Assembly (NCBI RefSeq): GCF_040183065.1 | Contig: NC_091120.1 | Coordinates: forward strand, 170,498,488-170,562,487 | Reading direction: 5' to 3' | Source of the DNA: Periplaneta americana | Taxonomy: Eukaryota > Arthropoda > Insecta > Blattodea > Blattidae | DNA length: 64,000 nt | Shown here: piece by piece, positions 12,901-24,900 of the stretch | Layout: every line of letters starts with the position of its first letter | How positions within the stretch are numbered: position 1 is the first letter of the stretch | Notes under the pieces: model-generated | Database searches by the model: none | What the model was told of the DNA's origin: nothing | The model's input: the letters and a program-made list of their open reading frames with translations, nothing else | Position numbers and translations under genes: made by a program

Positions 12901-15900
12901 CACCATGACGATCAGCAAATTGCCAGCGAATTCATGGATCTACGAAAAACAGTACACATGTAAATTAAAATGAGTTCTCTTAATGTCATCTTAGAAAAGT
13001 GGATAATGTAGGATGGGTGGGGTGGAGAAAAATTCTCTTCGGTACCGGGGCTCGAACCCGGGTTTTCAGCTCTATCTAGAGAAAATCAAAACTCGACTGG
13101 GATTTGACTATTACACGATTAGAAGAAAGTATATAGAGATTAGAAGTAACAAAGTACTCCAATACAATAAAATATTAATTGACTTACGAAAATACAAGTG
13201 TCTTCAAATGTATTATTGTACCAACTCAACATTGCAAATATTACGCTAGATGGCAGTAGTTTGTTATGATTAACTGTTTTTTATTATCAGTTGTGCCAAC
13301 TATGGAATCTTCATTGAACTCTGTGGACGGTTGCTAATCAAGAAGGCTTTGTTGATTCAGTTTCATTTTTATTAAAACAGTTGCATTCCACGTCAATTAT
13401 CCGGATCCCAGTAATCAACGCCACTTGACAGATGATCTTCAATAAATCTTAGAACTAAGCAATCTCTGATACGTGACTATCCATAATATCATATAACAGA
13501 AGCTATAACATAACCTAAATAATATAAACATGTGTTACAAAAGTTTTAATTAGGGATGATGAAATAAACAAGAAAAGTTTTAATTAACGATGATGAAATA
13601 AAAAATAAATATGAATAATTTTATAAGGAACAATTTGTTGAAAGTACAATTTTCAAATTTGAATGTTTTAGTGGTTGGTGTTTCAGTTGATGTTATACTG
13701 GACGTGTGCGTAAAAGAAGTGGAACTCGTTGAGGTACATGGTGTATTCCTCAACTTATTCAGGACTTCCGAATGGTGTTCTTCATTTATTTGTAAACTAG
13801 CCGTACCCGTGCGCTCCGCTGCACCCGTTAGAAATAAATATAAAGTAATTACGTAATTAAAATAGGACATTTAATCCAGGGAACATTCGTGTTTGATAGA
13901 AGGATAAATCGTTTAATATGTTTCTTAATTTAAATTGCATCCAAATAATTAAAATGCGATCATTTTGGTCCAGAGACACTCATTTGGTGCAATGACAATT
14001 CCTTTAACATGTTTCTTAATTTTTATTACATGCAACCATAGTTTAATGAAGATTGACATCATTTAGATTTAATGTGTATATTTTATTTTACTTGTTATAG
14101 GTTTCCATTGAATTATGGTAATAACTTAATTTTAACCCTTGTTTTCTACGTATTCAGTAAATGGCGCTTGGCCCACTATGGTTCTGAACCCTTCAAATAA
14201 CTTAAATTATATTATATTATATTATATTATATTATATTATATTATATTATATTATATTATATTATATTATATCATATCAGAAGTTACTGTAATAACATTA
14301 TAGCATTATGTCCATCTAGAGAAACTTACACTTTCCAATGGTGAAATAATAATTAATTATACAAATCGATTAATTTAGCTTTCGATATTACTTCATACAA
14401 ACACAAAAACATTCTCTGTAGGCTATCTTTCATAGCTTTCGATTGTTGCTGTCCAAGGCCCCTTATAGACGAAGTCATTTGTTTTTTAATTCATTACACG
14501 GCCTTAGATGGCAGTTATTTTAATTTTAAAACTCATTTATCCCATTAAATATCAGTCCTATCAAAATTGTTCAAGGAATAAAACTTATCGCAAATTATTT
14601 TTAAAGAAACCTTTGTTATGTAACATTTTTCACAAAAATCAATAATAAGCGAGATATTTCGATTTATTTAATTCAGGCCCCCTTATAACCCCCCTTTTAA
14701 ATAATGTATTTTGAATGCCATATAGCCTAAAATCTAAGTTACAACGAACTTAATTTATATTCCAATTTTCATCGAAATCGGTTCAGCCATTATCGCGTGA
14801 AAAGGTAACAAACATACATACAGACAGACAGACATACAAACAAAAATGTCAAAAAAGCTATTTTCGGTTTCAGGGTGGTTAATTATATATGTTAGGACCA
14901 ATTATTTTTGGAAAATCGAAAATTACCAGACAAATTTCGGCTACAGATTTATTATTAGTATAGATATGATTTCAGGGAAGATGCATAGCTATGACCAGTG
15001 ATCTTTATTAATTCTTGTTCTTGAATGCCAATGCGAGTCATATTTGAAACTGCTGTGCATCGACTGGAGTGGTTTGTAATTTTCTGCTTTTTTTTATGTC
15101 CAGACCAGTGCAGTTTGAAATGTTGTAAAATTAAACAAATGCTAGGAACGCGATAAAATTGTGCGATAAGCAACTTTCGTACCGTTTTGTTGGTCAAAGT
15201 AGCCTAGTATGACGTTGTAAAAGTGTAATAGTCAGAGGAAAACGCCTGTCCAGTGTAGCTATACTAACCCGCAGTACACAAGTGAAAGAGAAGTTGCCGT
15301 ATAGAGCCGGCGAATATCTCAGCAAATTCAACTGTACGAACAGTAACAAACTTTATCGCTGCGAAACACGTAGAATGTACCTATAATGAGAAATAAAGTG
15401 TTGTCTTCTTGGCATTCGTTTTTGTATTTCTGAACCGTTCGTTCTATGATGTATACAATCGTTTCCAGTATTTCAAGTTAAAATTTAGTACTCTGATATT
15501 AATGCCACGGTAGTCTAGTGGACTTATAATGCTGTGGATTCGGGTTCGATCCCCGGCGTACCCCCGATTTATAACTTGTGTTGGGCAAGCTGTGATTTAG
15601 ATAACACAGATGTTTTCTCCTGGAGCTCCAGTTCTCCTGTGACAACAGAACAAATCTCCATCATCATCTCAGCTCCTCGCTCGTGTAGCGTAGACCATTC
15701 TCCTATGGCGCACCTGGGCAACGATTCTGTCGATAAATTGGTCTACACAACTGGCTTCATATCAGTGAATGACGAAAAGTCAAGTACCGGCTATTATTTA
15801 AAAAAAAGTTCTATTCAAGAAATCCAATTGTTAAAAATACTTCAATTTTTTTATTAGTAGTTATAATGAGAGTTTGTAGAAAGAAACTGACAGTAATACT

Positions 15901-18900
15901 GCTGAGGAGTCATATAGCCTTTGCGCGCACCATTCCTTCTGAGAGAGGAGGATGTATTAAGAGATATTTAACGAATATATTATTTCCGACCCCATAGACA
16001 CCATTAGGATGATACAGTTCTCCAACTGTCACAGATCTACAGACCAACCTTCGGAGAAATGACTGATTATACATATAGGCGTTCGAAACGTGGTTCTAAG
16101 GCTATAATGACATTGCGATGGCATGATATTTGTACTAAGGTTTACATTTGCTATTCTGATAAGTTAAGGCTAAAATCCACAATTTTTTAACTCGAAAGTT
16201 GACATTTTTACGGAATATGCAAATCATTGTCATAATCACACATATAAATTTAAATATTTTCTCATAAACACTAAAAAAAATTAAACGTTTTTTGTTTTCT
16301 GCTTTTTGTGTGTTTTTTTAATTTCCTTAGTGAAAGTCCTGTTTCTAAAAAAAAATATCTTTTTAAACGTCTAAATTTTTCTTAAAGTAACACTGCATGT
16401 TGCGTAATGGAGCATTAGTAATGCACTACTCTAATTTATTCATGTGCAAAAAAAAATTCTTCAATGTTGAAACATTAATATAAAAATAATACTACTTTAC
16501 GTATAATTCTCTAGCAATGAAACAATGATGAATATAACCAATCAAATGCTGCATTTAACAACAGAGATAAATAAATAAGTATGCCACGTCTTATCTCACT
16601 AGCTTCAATCACTGAGAATTAAAATGAATAGACCTACTTATCGTTGAAAACGTAGAAAATTTATTTTTTGAAATACCATTAAATTTAAACTTACTAATGG
16701 AAAAAAATTCGTTCCGGCACCGGGAATCGAACCCAAGACCCTCACCTTGAAACGCGCTGAATTCTCTTAACATCTGAGTTACACCGAGATATGATCCATA
16801 TTGCCGCCCGAATTCCCCTCCTTTGTATCGTCAATGGAGGAAAGTTTGGCCGGCACTGTGGATCGGGTCTCGGCATAGCTCAGATGGTAAGAGCAGTCAA
16901 CGTGGCAAGTTAGGGTCCTGGGTTCGATTTCCGGTGTTGGAACGAATTTTTCTCCATTAATAAGTATTTACGTGATGACTACTTGAAGTCATTGATGACA
17001 CAATATTCAATAGAGAACGGAGAGGTCTTTTAATAAGAATATATAAAATTTTAAGTTTTGGTTACACGTAACTCGTGCATTAACACATCGTCTACCAAAT
17101 TATATAAAAATACACATTAAGATATTGAGATAAAATATTCACGAAAATACTTCCAATGAAACAGTACATTTTTAGCGCTAAAATAAAAAAAATAATAAAA
17201 TGTGTCAAAATTCAACTATTTTGAGTGGCGCATCGTTTTAATATATTTAGCTTGAAAAGTATTTAAGGATTTTTACCTTTGTCATTAAATTATTTATTTA
17301 CTTATTTACTTGTTTGTTTTAGGAATTAGAATTCATTAATTTTTATTATTAATTAAGGTGTAACAATTTAAGTATGAAGTTAATACAAGACTTGAACTTC
17401 TTTGTAAGCAAGAGATATTGGGTCTACTTACCACAGAGTACTGCGTGAGGTAGGCAGGCGCCCTCGTACTTCCAATGTTGACCAACAGAACGATGTAGTG
17501 GCATAGATACGCGCTGTAAGTAAGGCGGCTCAGGGGCGTAAACAGCTTCCACGACAGAAGCGAATCTACGAAACCTGTACAAACAAGATTGCATTCATTG
17601 TAATAATGACTATAGTTACTACAGAAGCTGTCGTTGTATATATATGTACATGAATACTACTTGTCAAATGGGTTTATCACAAGTAACTAAGTAACACCAT
17701 ATGGAAAGGACATTTTTCTTATTCTTTTCGATTCAATATTGTGAATTTAATTAATCTACGCAATATAGTGCCACAAGAACCAAGTGTAAATGTGCCGACA
17801 TTTGCGTGGCTATCAGGTTTCTTAAAATGGCGGCTGATATAATTTACAGTGTACAGAAGTAGATTTCAACACTTACTTGATGAGAGAGATCTCAAATTAG
17901 GAGAGGGTCTAATATTACGGTCCCTTACCCTACTGTACTATATACTGTAGTTTTTTTATATTGTGTAGTATGATCCTAAGCTTTTCTGAATAGCTCACAC
18001 TTCTTAATAGCAGACATTTTAACGTTTCCCATAGTTATAGAGAACTTTTATTGTAAGAGAATAGACTCGTCATATTTGGCTGGATTGTACTCCCACTCAG
18101 CACACTTACCACCGTAGCCCTTGATGCAAGCGAAGGCGATCCATCCGATACCAATAGCCCATACGGACCGATGTAGACCGGCGTACAGGCTGGATTCAAC
18201 GGCATTGTAAGAATGTCCATCGTCGTAGAATATAGCGGCGCTCAACACAACCGTCACACAAGAGCCCACGGCAACTATCCAGCCTAGAGTCACCCAAACC
18301 TATGGGAAAAGAAAAGAAACCATTCTTCTCATCATCAACATTAACAACAGTTACAGCTACTACCATCACCATCACTACAATTTATTTCAAACTATCTTTG
18401 TTTGTTTTTTTTTATTAATGGAGAAAAATTTGCTCCACCGGCGAGAATCGAACCCGGAACCTCAAGTTCTACGCACTGGGTGCTCTAACCCACTGAGCTG
18501 CGCCTAAGTCCAACCCACTACATCGTATCGAATCTTTCTCTTTTGGTTCTTTTTCCATTACATAGATTCTTGATCTTACTTACACTTTCTTGCGTATAGC
18601 CAGCCGAAAGACTACTGTTCTCCAATTAGGAGATTAACCGTGAAACGAATGTGTTTACTATTGCGTCATCTATTGGAACGAAGTAGATAAATAATATTAC
18701 CGTTATAACGTCAGTTTAAAAAACATGCGCTCCCCTGCATATGTTATTTGCTGTATGGAGGGATTAAAATATCAGGAGATTAACCGTGATCTAATTTTGT
18801 AACTAGGGTAGTATAAGTATGTGTGTATCAATGTTATCGCTTGTGCTTTGAGAGCTAGCCAATGGATATGCGTGTACCCACATGTGTGACCTTATGATAT

Positions 18901-21900
18901 CTTATGACATCAACATTCATTCATAGCATTACTCCGCTGCGTCTCATTCCCCTGAGACTTTCTCCTGGTGGAGTACAGTAGAGCGTCGGTTTTCCACGCG
19001 AATAATCCGGGTTCGAATTCCGGTGAATCCAAGGGGAATTTGTGGTGGACAAAAATGGTGCATGATGGGAGGATTTCGCGGTGTACTCCTGTTTCCTTTA
19101 CAGTAATTTTACAATCGTTTAATTAATAATAGGCCTATAAGTAAACACTTTCTGTGGTGCACCAAGAGCAATACTTCGGCGGAAATTCTGGAGGATGAAG
19201 CTTGAGTGTATGACGCAAAGTTATGTACCAACCATTGAAAAAAAATTGACAGGGAATTTAATGAAATCTCAATGATTGCGTCTGGGTGCCGCTGTAGGTG
19301 TTGTCTTCGGTGCACATTCAACATAGAATTTTGTCTTCATCCACCTTTATATTTAAAAAAGGTATCATTAATATGCATCGGCTGGGAAATTATAATGATT
19401 ATTATGATGATAATATGTTCCAAGTTTTATTATCTGTTATTCTGTTTGAGTTACATACCAAGTATAGAAAATAATAAAACGGACATCAAAATCTCAAAAA
19501 TATCTTATTCGAATAATTTCAAGGGAAAAATTGTTCCGGGCCGGGTATCGATCCCGGGACCTCTGGTTGAACGTACCAGCGCTCTTTCCAACTGAGCTAC
19601 TCGGGAACTCCACCCGACACTCCCGGGTAGCTCAGTTGGAAAGAGCGCTGGTACGTTCAACCAGAGGTCCCGGGATCGATACCCGGCCCCGGAACAATTT
19701 TTCCCTTAAAATTATTCAAATCTGCTTTGCAGGGAACCTTACCTGAAAGACTAGATTTGCATAATATCTTATTCATTAAATTTTTGTAGATACAGTCTAT
19801 TCGTCGCCCATCATCAAAATCACAATATCACTGTCATTCTTATCACCATCAATTCATCCTATTTCTTCCTTTAAGCCTTTCGACTAATGTGCGCTTTTTA
19901 CTAGTATTTTTCTATAAACCTTTTAAAGTGAGGATTGTCCAATGTTTTGAATGGAATATTGCAACTTATCATCATTAGACTCAAATCCTGGCAAAAGTCA
20001 TATTTCATATTTGAGGCGGAATTGGAACTTGAATCCTTATTTTCTTCTAACATACGAGCCACATTTTTCATTTGTTCCTGTGTATCACATTGATGTTCTA
20101 TCGATTGTTTTGTTATCTTTTTTAATGCACACATACATGACCGACATTTAATTGTTTCACTAACATCACTACTAAAAATGTTAACATCATATTTTTGTAT
20201 TAAAGAATACACCCTATGTTTTTAACATCTGTCTCCGGCATTATGATCACTTCACTGAACACAAATGAACAATATGTTACGTATCTCAGTGTTCTCTGTT
20301 CACGTACGGACGAGGACTGACTGAAAACAGAGTGGCAGTTGTTTTCGGTGTTCGCGTGGTGCTCTCTGCGGACGGTACCGTGTTGTAGCTACCTACTTGG
20401 GAAGCGTGCACACCTCATGCCATACTGGGTGTTCATTTCAAAGTGTGTCATGACGTCATTGTTATGAGTCAGCTATTTGAAGCGAGTTTCAGCTTTTATG
20501 TCAGAGAAGTTGCCTATATTCAAGGCGTTCAATCTGAACTTGAGAACGTGTATGGTATAACTTGAACGTCGTAGCAACAGATGGCGGTCTGTACGGTCTG
20601 TGAGCTACCATAACCTCTTTCGAACTGTGTTTTGCGCGGGCAAGTCGTACGCAGGGTATTTGTTATCATCGGTTGCGTACGGCAACATTCCACAACACAA
20701 ATCAAATGCTCCGTGTCCATGTTGACCTCGAAGTTAATGTCAGTGAATACGTAAGTAATCGTCTTGACTCTCTCCCCATATCCCGACAGTAAGAAAAAAA
20801 ACTCACCTCAGTAGACCACGTGTTTCTAAACAGTTCACATTCCTGCCACTACCGGCGTTACCGCACGTATCGGTAAGTACTCTTCGGAATGAACGCCGTA
20901 CTTGATAGGCAACTTCTCTGCCACATAGGTAATTCGCCTTTGCGGAAGTGTAGGAAGATTGAATTCTCTAGGCTCATCGGCTAGCCACATGACGGCATAC
21001 AGCGAGCCATGACACACTTTGAACTGAACACCCAGTGGTCTATGCGTACAGTACTTGTAAATCGTAAACATGACTTTTATTTGACTTTCTTTCCGCTGTC
21101 TAATCACAACCTTATTTCTTTGCTGTGGTCGTACCAAAGAAGCAGTCCTATTCCGAGCGTATGTTGGGGTTTCGTCTAAGTCATTAAATTTGCAAAGCTG
21201 TGTGGTTATGGCTGCAGCATGTATCTGCATCTTGTTCCCAATTTTCAAAGGCCTGAGTCCGGTCTAGATGACCTAATTCTCTATTTACTTTGATAGCACA
21301 GAAACAAAAACAAACGTTTCTATAAAGGCTTCCACTCTCTCGTGGGCACCACCACACCACTCGTTCGATGTCACGTGGTGCCCAGTCACCGACTTTTCCT
21401 ACAGACTAAGAACGCCGATGGCTGTGCGGGCCCCGCAATTTAACGGGATCGCTGCTAAATTAAGTTGTAGACGTTTCACCGACACTGTTAGCCAACAAAC
21501 AAAACTAGCAAGGCTTGTTCCATTAACCACATATTCATTTTATATTTTTTAACACTCGTGTTGCGAAATCTCGGGTGGGCCATCGCCTGAAGAGGCTGCT
21601 TGTTTTGCAATTAGAGCCGCTTGCAGGCAAACACTAGTGCCACTTGTCTCCCAGACGTGTCAGACGCAGAGCGACTTAAGTTCAGAGATATTGCTCAGGG
21701 ACCAAGTGATGTAGTCTAAGAAACAGCAACTATCTTCTTAGCTACTTTTTTACTACCTCTGTTCCCTATTCTGTCTTTCCCTGCCTCTTTCTTCCATCTT
21801 TTATTCCTCCATTCCCTTTTTCCTTTCCTACTTTTTATTCTTTGCCCCGTCTCTTTCCTATTTTCTCTCTTTCGTTTCGTTTCATTTGTTTCTTTCATCA

Positions 21901-24900
21901 ATAAATCAAACTAATAAACAAAAAATTAATTTAAAAATTGCAACAAAATAACATAATCTATAGCCTATCTATACTAATAACAAATCTGTAGCCGAAATTT
22001 TTCTGGTAATTTTCGATTTTCCAAAAATAATTGGTGTTAACATGTATAATTAACCATCCTGAAACCGAAAATCGCTTTTTTGACATTTTTGTTTGTATGT
22101 CTGTCTGTCTTTCTGGATGTTTGTTATCCTTTCACGCGATAATGGCTGAACCGATTTATATGAAAATTGGAATGTAAATTAAGTTCGTTGTAACTTAAAT
22201 TTTAGGCTATATGGCATTCACAATACGTTATTTAAAAGGAGGGTTATAAGGGGGCTTGAATTAAATAAATCGAAATATCTCCCTTATTATTAATATTCAT
22301 GAAAAATGTTGCATAAGAAAAGTTTCTTTAAAAATAATTTCCGATAAGTTTTATTCTATACAAAATTTAATGATATTTAACGAGATAAATGAGTTTTAAA
22401 ATTACAACGCCTTTTTTTTTAAATATAAATCCCTAATTTACAAAATAAATGCTTTTTTTGCCTTTATTTGATTATTTATCTATTATTTATTAATTTATTT
22501 CTATAACCGCTACAATGAAAGTGACTTCACCGAATGTATATTATTGTCTTTCAGTCAGTTCATATTCTCTTTGCAACAATGAGTGCCGCCGTGCAAAAAA
22601 GTATGACAGTAAGCGTTTTAATTATCGCTTGTGTTTATTTGACAAGGCAACAATGAATGCGGGTCTATCGTTATTTTTAACGGTTATTTTTCAATGGTTT
22701 GCTGAATTTAGGCATTCTAGGTAACCGATCTTATACCTTCTGTCACCCGACAATAACTGACTGTTCCTCACTCAAATTTCTTTCTCCTACAATAATAAAC
22801 ACGTGTAGCACAAAATTGTAACAGTAAAATTTGAAAATATGAAAGCAAACAATTGGAAATGCTACGTGACAACTTCTATGAGAACGAGCTTAATATTTAA
22901 AATTATAAAGCTGATTGTTGGTACCGTGAAGGCATGACATTATACTTGTAACTGAGGATTATCGATCATTATTCATAATTATTACTCCAATAGTATTAAA
23001 GCAGTATTATTAGCAGATTAAGCACCGAAATAAATTACTTTTATTTACTATTGTTAATAAAGTAAGTCATTTTTTCATTTCATACACATTACATTACAAT
23101 TAATTAGAAAATTCAAATAAACAAGAAATATTGCTTTAAAACGACAAAAAAGGCATTTATTATTGAATTAGTAAGAAATACCGTAAAAAAGGCAAAATAA
23201 AAATCGGCCCTATCACTTTGATTTACCCCAAATCACGTTTATATCAATGAAAATAATGATTTACTTCCACCCAGTAAAAAAGACATTTTGCCAAACATCC
23301 GGGCTCTAGTAATGACTTTGCAACTATTTATCACGTGAGCCTCTTACGTGTTTCAAGGTCCTTACGGGCTACGCAAAGAATTATACTACCAATTGTAATT
23401 AAAGCCACAAATATTGTAGTCGATGAGCAGACTTCCGTAGTTTGAAGTGCCGTATTTAATTTAAAAATTAGCTGTGAGTCAGGAGCTAGGTGCATGTCAA
23501 TAAGCAAATGTGTTTTAGTTCTTATGGTTATAAACCAGATGTCATAAGAGCGAAATTCGTCTTAAACATCTACTTTGATGAACAGGGTATTTGCCACATT
23601 AATAAATGAATTTCTATTACTTATATATACTCAGCAATTGGATGTAGGCCTACTGTTATGCAACAGCTACATTTGTTTTAAATTTGCTGTTTTCAGAAAC
23701 TGGGTTTTACATTTTTATTTTTAGAAAGTAGGTGTAGATCTATTAATAGTTAAAATTATTTTGAAATTGTTCCTTTTAAAAACCAGGCGTTACATTTTTA
23801 TTTTCAGAAGATGTATTAAAAGATAAATTCATGTTTAAATTTGTTCATTTTATTTTCTGTGTGTAACACTGTTATTTTTAGAAACTAGTTTTATTGAAAG
23901 TCTTTATTTATATGAATTTTTATTCTTAATTAATAATGTACAGGATTAGTAGCTAAATTTATTTAAAATTTGATCTCTTTAGAAACTATGTTAATTGTGT
24001 AAGTGTATATACAATTAAGTTCGTTTGTTTGTTTGAGTTTTTAGAAACTAGGTAGCCTATTACAATTTTTATTTTTATACAGAATATGTAGTAAGAGCTA
24101 TATTTATGCACAATTTTCTTTACAAACGAGCTCTGTGTTTACATCTAAATTTCTTTCAAACTTCTATTTCTATGGACTAGATGTATGTTAACAACCCAAA
24201 TTCTCTAAGGAACTATTTGTATATTTATAGTTATATTTATTTGAAATGTTTGTTTGTGATCTAGATGTGTATTGATAGCTAAATTTCCCTAAATATTTAT
24301 TTTAGGAACGAGATGAATGCACTAACAGCTTCTATAATAACTATAGGCCTACTTTTATTTTTATTTTGGGAACTAGATGTGTGTTAATAGAACTCGGTGT
24401 TATGACTTTATTCTTAGAAACTATACGTTAAGCGTTAAAAGCACAATATCATAGGCTCAGAAAGACAGATGGATTTCTGGCGGAGGTCTGCAAGAGTATC
24501 AAGAAAGGACAGATTTAGAAATACTGTTATAAGAGAAAAAATGAAAGTGCAAAGATCACTGTCTTGTAGACTATATCAAAACAAAATAATTAGATGGTGG
24601 TTGTTTAGTCAACTGTCCGAAGACAGATCTAAACCTCGCAAGTGATACCAAGAAGGCATCACTTATGAGGCAACTAGACCAGGAGATAATGGGTAGGATG
24701 GCCAGTTTCCCTCTCTATTGCATACATCGCCGACTAGCTACATATTACACTAGTCTGACTTTAGATGCATACAAACAATTATTGTTCTTCCTCTGACACA
24801 TATCGTCAAGTGAAATGTACTGCCTTTTAGTAGATATGCATATCACACAGAACCTCAATCAGAGGTTAAATTAGATGATTTGATCATATAAAGGAGATGG

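Larger units (their letters stand above)
13797..14964 (-). mobile_element. Helitron-like non-autonomous element, family H2, copy 1
   Basis: On the minus strand it starts A|TCTATACTAATAATAAATC and ends GCACGGGTACGGCTAG|T, consistent with Helitron termini and A-T insertion. Coordinates are read by eye and may be off by a few bases. The 5' third matches 21968-22440. It contains an (ATATT)n array and part of a MITE also found at 47735-47976. No coding sequence. Confidence 0.7.

Noticed and set aside
19621-19693. Functional tRNA gene (anticodon-like GTT)
   Set aside because: The fold is good but the anticodon loop lacks U33, the acceptor has a mismatch, and it is one arm of a palindromic repeat. 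Better called tRNA-like.
20835-21248. 137-codon minus-strand frame
   Set aside because: Half of it lies in the right arm of the 0.6 kb TIR element. No family resemblance.
21716-21901. Lysine- and arginine-rich 61-codon frame on the minus strand
   Set aside because: Produced by a purine-rich stretch, with no splice sites or family pattern.
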